Source of the DNA: JAVVPO01 sp036655715
GTDB taxonomy: Bacteria > Bacillota > Clostridia > Lachnospirales > Cellulosilyticaceae
DNA: 8,770 nucleotides
Direction of reading: 5' to 3'
Assembly: GCA_036655715.1 (NCBI GenBank)
Contig: JAVVPO010000092.1
Span: 1 to 8,770 of the forward strand
Shown: positions 1 to 5,610 of the stretch, one piece after another
How the letters are laid out: every line of letters starts with the position of its first letter
Position numbering within the stretch: the stretch's first letter is position 1
The notes under the pieces: generated by a model
Told to the model about the DNA's origin: nothing
Seen by the model: only the letters and a program-made list of their open reading frames with translations
Database searches by the model: none
Translations under genes and position numbers: made by a program

Positions 1-646
1 TACCATCAAGTAACCTTTGCATACCATGAGGGCAATATTTAATAAACATACAACTTAAACACTTAGGACTTCTAGCTGTACAAATAGCTCGTCCATGTGC
101 TATAACCTGCGTATTATAACGAATCCAATGCTCTTTAGGTAACTTTTTCATTAGTTCTAATTCTATAGCTGTAGGGTCAGTACTCAGGGTTAGTCCCCAT
201 CTAATAGAGATCCGCTTAACATGTGTGTCTACAACAACACTTGAGATTTTAAAGATATTCCCTCTAATAACATTAGCTGTTTTTCTACCTACACCAGCAA
301 GGGAGGTAAGCATGTCTAAGTCACTAGGGACTTCTCCGCCATGTTCCTTAACTAATTTTTGTGTACAAGCTAATATGTTTTTAGCCTTATTTTTATAAAA
401 TCCTGTACTCTTTATATCTTGCTCTAATTCCGCTAAATCCGCATTGGCAAAATCAGTTACTGTTGGATATTTTTCAAATAAGGTTTTAGTAACGATATTA
501 ACTCTATCATCTGTACACTGCGCACTTAAAATAGTAGCTATGAGTAATTGTACAGGCGTTTCATGATTGAGATAACATACTACTTCTGTTGGATAATTTT
601 CATCTAAGGTTGATAATATAGCTTTAATATGTTGATTTTCAGTCAT
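1..646 (-). CDS. nth: Endonuclease III (DNA glycosylase/AP lyase), 3' end cut by window edge
   Basis: Base-excision-repair enzyme that removes oxidised pyrimidines and cleaves the strand at the abasic site. From the ATG at 646, 215 codons are open with no stop before the edge. Visible: ILSAQCTDDRVN (about 39-50), the helix-hairpin-helix LAGVGRKTANVI (116-127) with catalytic Lys122, the catalytic Asp140 in VVDTHVKR, and the [4Fe-4S] ligands Cys189, 196, 199 and 205 spaced C-x6-C-x2-C-x5-C. All key residues sit two positions beyond their E. coli Nth counterparts (K120, D138, C187-C203). E. coli Nth has 211 residues, so only the last few codons should be missing here. The start lies one base after the stop of the upstream radical SAM gene (TAA-A-ATG), which implies translational coupling. 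Nothing suggests inactivation. Confidence 0.96.
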   Translation of the reverse strand, partial: MTENQHIKAILSTLDENYPTEVVCYLNHETPVQLLIATILSAQCTDDRVNIVTKTLFEKYPTVTDFANADLAELEQDIKSTGFYKNKAKNILACTQKLVKEHGGEVPSDLDMLTSLAGVGRKTANVIRGNIFKISSVVVDTHVKRISIRWGLTLSTDPTAIELELMKKLPKEHWIRYNTQVIAHGRAICTARSPKCLSCMFIKYCPHGMQRLLDG

Positions 647-647
647 T

Positions 648-2399
648 TTATCCCTCCACTAATACAGTCTTTGCTCCATTGCTAGCATAAGTATAATCAA
701 ATAATATAGGCTGAGGCTGATCTAAAATGTTAATAGTATTATAATTCCCTATTTGTATAGCCTGATAAATAGCGTAAGTAAAGTATTCAATGTGTACCTT
801 ACGTACACGTTGTCTAATAGGCAAGACAGAGGCTGCTTTTGATACTTGCTGCATATATTCATCATCTTTAAGCACGTCATAAACTTTTTCTTTATAAATG
901 TCTTGACTCAGTGTAACAAGTGAGTTTGGTACTTCCTTAATAAACTCATGTGTAAACCAATCAAATTTCACAAGTTCTTTAACTAAAGATAAGTTAGCAT
1001 TTTTAAATTCACTTACAAACTCTACGAGATAAATGTAATAAGAAGCTTTTTTATGACTTACTTTATCATAACCTTTTTCTTCCCAATAATTTGCGAGCGC
1101 TTGATAAAAATCAAATGGTGTATCAAATAAAGTATATAAGTATTCGAGACTAGTCTTGAATCTTTCACTGTTATAATATCTCTCAAGCATTTCTTCAATA
1201 TTGTGTAATCTAATCATTTCATCGTAAGAGAGATAGTCTGTATAAAGGACTTCATAAGGAGCCTCTTCTTTGTAAACAATGCCATACTTACTTGCATCTT
1301 TTCTAAGTCCAGACCCTTTAAGTAATTTCAAAAAGCCTAACTGAAATTGCTCTGGTCTTAAAGAGATAACGTCATTAAAAGATTGTCTAAAAGAACTATA
1401 GTCTTCGAGTGGAAGCCCAGCAATAAGATCTAAATGCTGATGGATATTCCCTAAAGATTTTATTTTGTTCGTAATAGATGCAATATCTTCAAATGGCATA
1501 CGCCTTTTAATAGTGGTTAGCACCTCTATATTAGTAGATTGTACACCTATTTCAAATTGTATGAGACCAGGTCTTGCTGTTTTTAATGCCTCTATCATCT
1601 CATCATCTAATAATTCTGCTGCAATCTCAAAATGGAAATTAGTATAGTTGTTATCATTTTCAATAATATACTGCCAAATTTCCATAGCATATTTTTTCTT
1701 TGTATTAAATGTCCTATCAACGAATTTAACTTGCATAATGCGGTTATCTAGGAAATATTGAAGTTCCTGTTTTACCCTATCTACTGGCAAGAATCTCACA
1801 CCTTTTTCAATAGAAGACAGGCAATATTGGCAGTTAAACGGACATCCTCTTGAAGCTTCATAATAAATAATTCTATGTTCTAAACCATCTAAATTATCAT
1901 ATACAAACGGTAGTTTAGAAAGATCTATAAGCTTACGTGCCTTATTAATAACGACTTGGCTTGTGAGTCTATCTTTATAAATAATACCATCTATGTCTTT
2001 TAAAAGGGGCATGCCACTTGTTTTGTAGGATAAGTATTCATCCCAAATTTCTTCTCCCTCACCTTCCATAATCATATCAATATCTAGTTCTTCCATCAGT
2101 TCTGTACTATGATAAGAAACTTCTGGTCCGCCTAATATAATTTCTGTCTGAGGTAAAATTTTCTTAAGTGTAGGAATAAGTTTTTTAATATCTGCCATAT
2201 TCCATATATAACATGAAAATCCAATAACATCAGGTTTTTCCGCATAAATCTGTCTAATCATCTGATTTTCATCGTGGTTAATAGTTAATTCTAATATTTT
2301 GGTGTTGTTTTTATATTCTTGACAATAATCTTTGATATATCTTAAAGCTAAAGATGAGTGTACATACTTAGCATTTAAAGAAACAAATAAAACTTTCAC
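648..2399 (-). CDS. B12-binding-type radical SAM protein, DUF4080 family
   Basis: Predicted cytoplasmic [4Fe-4S] radical SAM enzyme of unknown substrate. I take the GTG at 2399 as start (583 aa, beginning MKVLFVSLNAKYVHSSLALRYIK) because GGAGG lies upstream of it; the longer frame from a TTG at 2417 would put that site inside the gene. Order: a Rossmann-like cobalamin-binding-type domain (about 1-130, with LGGPEVS at 89-95), then the radical SAM core with RGCPFNCQYC (Cys186, Cys190, Cys193, spacing C-x3-C-x2-C), VKFVDRTFN, FEIGVQS and DLIAGLPLE, then a long C-terminal region typical of DUF4080. I see no clear DxHxxG cobalamin ligand motif, so cobalamin may bind base-off or not at all. It is co-transcribed with nth behind a single promoter, but that does not prove a repair role. 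Family assignment is firm; function is not. Confidence 0.88.
   Translation of the reverse strand: MKVLFVSLNAKYVHSSLALRYIKDYCQEYKNNTKILELTINHDENQMIRQIYAEKPDVIGFSCYIWNMADIKKLIPTLKKILPQTEIILGGPEVSYHSTELMEELDIDMIMEGEGEEIWDEYLSYKTSGMPLLKDIDGIIYKDRLTSQVVINKARKLIDLSKLPFVYDNLDGLEHRIIYYEASRGCPFNCQYCLSSIEKGVRFLPVDRVKQELQYFLDNRIMQVKFVDRTFNTKKKYAMEIWQYIIENDNNYTNFHFEIAAELLDDEMIEALKTARPGLIQFEIGVQSTNIEVLTTIKRRMPFEDIASITNKIKSLGNIHQHLDLIAGLPLEDYSSFRQSFNDVISLRPEQFQLGFLKLLKGSGLRKDASKYGIVYKEEAPYEVLYTDYLSYDEMIRLHNIEEMLERYYNSERFKTSLEYLYTLFDTPFDFYQALANYWEEKGYDKVSHKKASYYIYLVEFVSEFKNANLSLVKELVKFDWFTHEFIKEVPNSLVTLSQDIYKEKVYDVLKDDEYMQQVSKAASVLPIRQRVRKVHIEYFTYAIYQAIQIGNYNTINILDQPQPILFDYTYASNGAKTVLVEG
652..657 (-). promoter_or_regulatory. 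Ribosome binding site of nth, inside the preceding gene
   Basis: GGAGGG sits five bases before the nth ATG and is part of the last sense codons (Val-Glu-Gly) of the radical SAM gene. Ribosomes finishing that gene would end on this site, which supports coupled translation and fixes the nth start. Confidence 0.8.
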
Positions 2400-2410
2400 T
2401 ATATTTCTTT

Positions 2411-2415
2411 CCTCC
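2411..2415 (-). promoter_or_regulatory. Ribosome binding site that decides the radical SAM start
   Basis: GGAGG lies 11 bases before the GTG at 2399. The spacing is slightly long but acceptable. The alternative TTG at 2417 overlaps this site and has no purine-rich site of its own, so GTG is preferred. Confidence 0.6.
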
Positions 2416-2443
2416 AATGGTTCTCTATAATTTTTATCTTTAT

Positions 2444-2452
2444 ATTATATCA
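2444..2452 (-). promoter_or_regulatory. Extended -10 promoter of the radical SAM-nth operon
   Basis: Read on the minus strand, TGATATAAT is a perfect TGn extended -10 element (TATAAT at 2449-2444). No good -35 hexamer is found 17 bases upstream (CTACTT), as is common for extended -10 promoters. Transcription would begin near 2437, giving a leader of about 38 bases. It lies just downstream of the terminator of the preceding gene, which supports an independent operon. Confidence 0.55.
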
Positions 2453-2484
2453 TGTTTCTTAAACTTAAGTAGACATTTTTAGAC

Positions 2485-2527
2485 AATAAAATAAAAGCGC
2501 CGCATATAGCGACGCTTTTATTTTATT
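2485..2527 (-). terminator. Intrinsic terminator of the Y/N/G-rich lipoprotein gene, probably bidirectional
   Basis: AAAAGCG (2493-2499) pairs with CGCTTTT (2513-2519). An inner CGC/GCG pair and an ATATA loop follow after one mismatch, and the stem extends outward through A/T pairs to about 2485/2527. On the minus strand it is followed by CTTTTATTTTATT. The outer pairs include bases of the lipoprotein stop codon, so the hairpin starts right at the end of that gene. Its near symmetry would let it work both ways. Confidence 0.85.
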
Positions 2528-2771
2528 AGTAGCCTAGTCCAGTTGTTGTTCCATTTCCGTTGTAAGTACCATAGCCATTGTTATAAGTACCATTACCATC
2601 ATAATTGTTTGTATTATAACCGTCTGTACCATAACTTCTATTATAATAGCCATTATTATATCCGTTATTATAATATCCTGCACCATCTGTTGTTGAATCA
2701 TATCCAGTTGAACAACCAACAAATGATAAAATTCCTACTATACCTATTGCTAATAGCATTGCTTTTTTCAT
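2526..2771 (-). CDS. Small Tyr/Asn/Gly-rich lipoprotein, function unknown
   Basis: An 81-residue secreted protein that I cannot assign to a family. Residues 1-19 form a lipoprotein signal peptide (MKKAMLLAIGIVGILSFVG) ending in a lipobox-like FVGC, so Cys20 is the predicted lipid-modified residue and the protein should be anchored outside the cell membrane. The mature 62 residues are low complexity: 15 Gly, 13 Tyr and 13 Asn, in loose repeats such as YNNGY, GTYN and DGYN. There is only one Arg and no Lys. The start is supported by AAAGGAG ahead of the ATG. It has its own terminator and lies about 100 bases downstream of nfnB, without a clear terminator between them, so read-through from nfn is possible. 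Similar composition occurs in disordered surface or envelope-associated proteins, but no function follows from that. Confidence 0.8.
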   Translation of the reverse strand: MKKAMLLAIGIVGILSFVGCSTGYDSTTDGAGYYNNGYNNGYYNRSYGTDGYNTNNYDGNGTYNNGYGTYNGNGTTTGLGY

Positions 2772-2810
2772 ATTATCTTGCTCCTTTGTGTATGAAGATT
2801 TTATGAACTT

Positions 2811-2839
2811 AGTATAAGCAATCAGATGTTTTTTATACA
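2811..2839 (-). promoter_or_regulatory. Weak candidate promoter for the lipoprotein gene
   Basis: TATACT (2816-2811) could be a -10 element, with a poor -35 match TGTATA (2839-2834) at 17-base spacing. It lies about 40 bases before the ATG in the nfnB-lipoprotein gap. The match is weak, and transcription may instead come from the nfn operon. Confidence 0.3.
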
Positions 2840-2872
2840 GAATCTATGGAATATTTATTTTTACAAAATTAG

Positions 2873-4264
2873 TTAAATACTTTTTTGTATTTTTTCATCG
2901 ATGGCTTTAGCTGCCTTTTTTCCTGCACCCATGGCTAAGATTACTGTAGCTGCTCCAGTCACAACGTCTCCACCTGCATAAACAGATTCTTTACTCGTTG
3001 CCATTGTTTCTTCTTCTACAATGATGCCGCCCCATCTTTGTACTTCAAGACCTGGTGTTGTCGTACGAATCAGTGGATTTGGACTTTGTCCAATAGCAAT
3101 AATGATCGTATCCATCTCTAGTATATGATTACTGCCAGCTGATTGGATAGGTCTTCTTCTTCCGGAGCAATCAGGTTCACCAAGTTCCATATTGACACAC
3201 TCTAAACCTTTTACCCAACCTTCTTCACCTAAAATATTTACTGGATTACATAAAAGTTTGAAAATAATGCCTTCATCTTTTGCATGATGAATTTCTTCAA
3301 GTCTTGCAGGTAATTCTTCTTCTCCACGGCGATAGATGATATAGACATTTTCCGCACCTAATCTCTTAGCTGTTCTAGCTGCATCCATTGCTACGTTTCC
3401 GCCGCCAACTACAGCTACTTTATTCCCTACAAAGATAGGTGTAGTCGCATTTGGAAACTCATAAGCTTTCATCAAGTTTGAGCGCGTAAGAAATTCATTG
3501 GCAGAATAAACACCATTTAAGTTTTCACCTTCGATACCCATGAAACTAGGTAATCCTGCACCACTTCCGACAAATATAGCTCTAAAGCCACCAGCCATCA
3601 GCTCATCAATAGTAATACTTTTGCCTACAATTACGTTCTTTTCAATTTGAACGCCTAAATCTATAATCTTTTGGACTTCTTCTGATACTAATTGTTTTGG
3701 AAGTCTAAATTCAGGTATACCATATACAAGTACGCCGCCCACTTCGTGTAAAGCTTCAAAAATAGTTACATCATAGCCTAATCTAGCAAGTTCCCCTGCA
3801 CAGGTAAGTCCAGCAGGCCCTGCGCCAACCACAGCTATAGGTATATTGTTTTTTTGAATGGCATAGCTTGAAGACTGTTTCTGACTCATAACATAATCAG
3901 CTACAAATCGCTCGAGTCTGCCAATTCCAACAGATTCGCCTTTTTTATTTCTAATACACTTACCTTCACATTGGTTTTCTTGTGGGCACACACGACCACA
4001 TATAGCGGGAAGTGCATTTTCAGCTGTAATAATATGATAAGCCGCTTCAATATTTCCCTTTGCAACTTCTTCTATAAATTCTGGGATAGGTACATTAACA
4101 GGGCATCCAGCTACACAAAAGCGTTGTTTACAACCTAAACAGCGCGTAGCTTCTTCTATTGCCATTTCCTTAGTATACCCAAGTGTCACTTCCTTGAAAT
4201 TTTTATTTCTGATATGAGGATCTTGCTCTGGCATAGGTACTTTACTTAAACTCATATTAGCCAT
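2873..4264 (-). CDS. nfnB: NADH-dependent reduced ferredoxin:NADP+ oxidoreductase, large subunit
   Basis: Large subunit of the electron-bifurcating transhydrogenase NfnAB, which reversibly makes NADPH from NADH plus reduced ferredoxin in the cytoplasm. The ATG at 4264 (463 aa) is chosen because GGAGGG stands seven bases before it; a TTG at 4279 would bury that site. The N-terminal ferredoxin-like region has eight Cys (42, 45, 50, 54 and 89, 93, 99, 103) that fit two [4Fe-4S] clusters. An FAD site GAGPAG (147-152), an NADP(H)-type site GGGNVAMDA (287-295) and a C-terminal FAD motif GGDVVTGAATVILAMG (431-446) follow. The same family includes the glutamate synthase small subunit and is often labelled gltA. 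The adjacent nfnA, and the absence of any glutamate synthase large subunit here, favour NfnB. It overlaps the end of nfnA by 8 bases. Confidence 0.93.
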   Translation of the reverse strand: MANMSLSKVPMPEQDPHIRNKNFKEVTLGYTKEMAIEEATRCLGCKQRFCVAGCPVNVPIPEFIEEVAKGNIEAAYHIITAENALPAICGRVCPQENQCEGKCIRNKKGESVGIGRLERFVADYVMSQKQSSSYAIQKNNIPIAVVGAGPAGLTCAGELARLGYDVTIFEALHEVGGVLVYGIPEFRLPKQLVSEEVQKIIDLGVQIEKNVIVGKSITIDELMAGGFRAIFVGSGAGLPSFMGIEGENLNGVYSANEFLTRSNLMKAYEFPNATTPIFVGNKVAVVGGGNVAMDAARTAKRLGAENVYIIYRRGEEELPARLEEIHHAKDEGIIFKLLCNPVNILGEEGWVKGLECVNMELGEPDCSGRRRPIQSAGSNHILEMDTIIIAIGQSPNPLIRTTTPGLEVQRWGGIIVEEETMATSKESVYAGGDVVTGAATVILAMGAGKKAAKAIDEKIQKSI

Positions 4265-5093
4265 TATTTTTCCCTCCAATACCTAGGTTACATACATGTT
4301 CTTCTTGGGTTTTATACATGGATTGTCGTCTTAAAGCTTCATCAAAGTCAACTTCAAATCCATCAAAATCTGGTCCATCTACACAAGCAAATTTTGTTTG
4401 TCCGCCTACAGTTACTCTACAGCCCCCACACATACCTGTGCCATCAATCATAATAGGATTCATAGAAACCATTGTAGGAATATTTAAAGATTTAGTAATA
4501 CTAACTACAGCCTTCATCATAACAAGAGGCCCTATAGCAATGACTTCATCATAAATATTACCTTGCTCTATAAGTTCTTTTAAGATATCGGTAACAAACC
4601 CTTGTTTACCTAAAGAACCATCATTCGTAGCGCAGTATACATTTTTGCTAATTTCTTTAAAGTCCTCTTGCAAAATAACAAACTCTTCAGATCTTCCGCC
4701 CAATATAACATCACACTCTATACCTAATGCTTTTAGTTTCTTAATTTGAGGATACAAAGGTGCGGCCCCTACTCCACCGCCTATACCTAATACACGTTTT
4801 TCAGCTTTAGAATGAGTAGCTACGCCCAAAGGTCCTGCAAAGTGAGCGATAAAATCTCCTTCATTTTTTAAAGCTAATTTTTGTGTAGAATAGCCTACCA
4901 CTTGATAAATAATAGAAACGGTCTCAGCTTCTCTATCATAGTTCTGTATAGTAAGAGGTATTCTTTCATCTCCTTCATTAACACATAAAATAATAAATTG
5001 TCCTGGCTCACATCTTCTAGCCACAAATGGTGCATAGATTGTCATCTTCTCCACCATATCATTGAGTTTTTGTTTTTTTATAATTTTATACAT
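4257..5093 (-). CDS. nfnA: NADH-dependent reduced ferredoxin:NADP+ oxidoreductase, small subunit
   Basis: Small subunit of NfnAB (278 aa), of the ferredoxin-NADP reductase/PyrK-like fold, carrying the NAD(H)-side FAD and a [2Fe-2S] cluster. Visible: the FAD-binding RIPLTI (44-49), the nucleotide-binding GIGGGVGAAP (103-112), and the C-terminal cluster motif with Cys222, Cys225 and Cys237 (GMCGGCRV...FACVDGP). Where PyrK has its first cluster Cys, four residues before Cys222, this protein has Asp217. One Asp and three Cys ligands are the published arrangement in Thermotoga NfnS, which separates this from a dihydroorotate dehydrogenase electron-transfer subunit. The start is secure: ATG preceded by GGGAGGC. 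The gene begins 11 bases after the stop of a small upstream frame and overlaps nfnB. Confidence 0.93.
   Translation of the reverse strand: MYKIIKKQKLNDMVEKMTIYAPFVARRCEPGQFIILCVNEGDERIPLTIQNYDREAETVSIIYQVVGYSTQKLALKNEGDFIAHFAGPLGVATHSKAEKRVLGIGGGVGAAPLYPQIKKLKALGIECDVILGGRSEEFVILQEDFKEISKNVYCATNDGSLGKQGFVTDILKELIEQGNIYDEVIAIGPLVMMKAVVSITKSLNIPTMVSMNPIMIDGTGMCGGCRVTVGGQTKFACVDGPDFDGFEVDFDEALRRQSMYKTQEEHVCNLGIGGKNNG
4272..4277 (-). promoter_or_regulatory. Ribosome binding site of nfnB, inside nfnA
   Basis: GGAGGG, seven bases before the ATG at 4264, lies within the last codons of nfnA (Gly-Gly-Lys region). It decides the nfnB start and, with the 8-base overlap, points to coupled production of the two subunits. 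Confidence 0.75.
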
Positions 5094-5104
5094 GAACTGC
5101 CTCC

Positions 5105-5374
5105 CTAAGCAATTTGTAAGATTTTTACCTTATGTTCTATATGCAAGTCGATGTATTTTTCATTTACTCTAACAATGGGGCTATGTACATAGTGGGGATG
5201 AATAAATACGACTTCCCCACTCTCACCGGTACTTAATACAACATAAATGTCTATGTAGTAATTGGCTATATTGGTAATAAAAGTAAGGAGTATGTTTGGG
5301 TCTAAATCTGCTCGTCTGCTAGCCTTACCATATTGATACATGCCAAAATAGTTTAGTTTTATGTTTTCATACAA
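5105..5374 (-). CDS. Small protein resembling the C-terminal tail of HD-GYP phosphodiesterases; start uncertain
   Basis: Open frame of 89 codons if read from the TTG at 5374; an ATG at 5341 (78 aa) is the other in-frame option. Neither has a ribosome binding site. The section DLDPNILLTFITNIANYY followed by VVLSTGESGEVVFIHP, SPIVRV and a closing IDL resembles the region after the HD-GYP catalytic core in many clostridial cyclic-di-GMP phosphodiesterases (compare 'FDPxVVxxFlxxI..YPVGxxVxLxTGExGxVV'). This likeness is from memory, not a search. The HD and GYP catalytic motifs are absent, so no phosphodiesterase activity is expected. It is either a stand-alone small domain, a decayed remnant, or the 3' part of a frameshifted gene that starts at 5403. 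Its stop lies just before the nfnA ribosome binding site, so it is probably the first gene of the nfn operon. Confidence 0.55.
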   Translation of the reverse strand: MYENIKLNYFGMYQYGKASRRADLDPNILLTFITNIANYYIDIYVVLSTGESGEVVFIHPHYVHSPIVRVNEKYIDLHIEHKVKILQIA

Positions 5375-5403
5375 TGTACAATAGGCAGATCTATTTTGTA
5401 CAT
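5359..5403 (-). CDS. 14-codon leader frame ahead of the nfn operon, or 5' end of a frameshifted gene
   Basis: ATG at 5403 preceded by AAGGGGG at an ideal seven-base spacing, the best initiation site in this stretch. The frame encodes MYKIDLPIVHCMKT and stops at 5359. It overlaps the longer 89-codon frame in another register. One extra A in the A4 run at 5364-5367 would join them as MYKIDLPIVHCMKNIKLNYFG and onward, giving a protein of about 100 residues with a proper start. Possible readings are a leader peptide coupled to downstream translation, a natural or assembly-error frameshift, or programmed slippage. I favour a frameshift or assembly error but cannot decide from one sequence. Confidence 0.4.
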   Translation of the reverse strand: MYKIDLPIVHCMKT

Positions 5404-5405
5404 TG
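5372..5405 (-). repeat. Inverted repeat over the leader start codon
   Basis: CAATGTAC-AA-AATAG (5405-5391) and CTATTGTACATTG (5384-5372) pair over 13 base pairs with a two-base bulge and a six-base loop. The ATG at 5403 lies in the first arm and the TTG at 5374 in the second. No T-run follows on either strand, so this is not a terminator. It could be an RNA hairpin affecting initiation, or a DNA operator downstream of the promoter. Confidence 0.6.
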
Positions 5406-5410
5406 AGAAA

Positions 5411-5417
5411 CCCCCTT
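5411..5417 (-). promoter_or_regulatory. Strong ribosome binding site ahead of the leader frame
   Basis: AAGGGGG, seven bases before the ATG at 5403. It is the only convincing initiation signal upstream of the 89-codon frame, and it points into a different register. Confidence 0.6.
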
Positions 5418-5443
5418 CATGTCTAAAACAATTTTACACTTTA

Positions 5444-5449
5444 ATTATA
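5444..5449 (-). promoter_or_regulatory. Candidate -10 element of the nfn operon
   Basis: TATAAT on the minus strand, about 40 bases ahead of the leader ATG. The -35 position holds TAGGAA, a poor match. It is the only consensus -10 in the gap after the gdhA terminator, so it is the likely start of nfn transcription. Confidence 0.4.
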
Positions 5450-5565
5450 GTATAATTTAGAGATTATTCCTAGACGTTTAGATATTTTTTTACACCTAAG
5501 TAAATTATGTTGGATAAAGTACTATAAAATGATGCTAATATACGTATAAAAAAAATTCCTATGAA

Positions 5566-5595
5566 TAAAAAACCCCCCTAAAATATAGGAGGGTT
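5566..5595 (-). terminator. Intrinsic terminator of gdhA
   Basis: AACCCTCCTA (5595-5586) pairs with TAGGGGGGTT (5580-5571) through ten pairs including one G-U, with a five-base loop. TTTTTTATTC follows on the minus strand. It begins 15 bases after the gdhA stop codon and separates gdhA from the nfn operon. Confidence 0.9.
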
Positions 5596-5610
5596 AATAT
5601 TAATCTAGTT

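Noticed and set aside
2534..2722. Second minus-strand frame of 62 codons inside the lipoprotein gene
   Set aside because: Its Ile/Met-rich translation comes from reading the same repeats one frame over. There is no initiation signal, and the lipoprotein frame has a signal peptide and a good binding site.
2543..2806. Plus-strand open frame of 87 codons, rich in His, Tyr and Leu
   Set aside because: It is the complement of the repetitive Y/N/G-rich lipoprotein gene. It has no ribosome binding site, and its composition is a by-product of the repeats.
2780..2872. Possible terminator directly after nfnB
   Set aside because: The stretch is AT-rich, but I found no stem with enough pairs followed by a T-run.
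2873..5093. Glutamate synthase small subunit plus dihydroorotate dehydrogenase electron-transfer subunit (GltD/PyrK) as names for the two redox genes
   Set aside because: No glutamate synthase large subunit or pyrimidine gene is nearby. The Asp217 plus three-Cys cluster motif and the paired, overlapping order match NfnA/NfnB.
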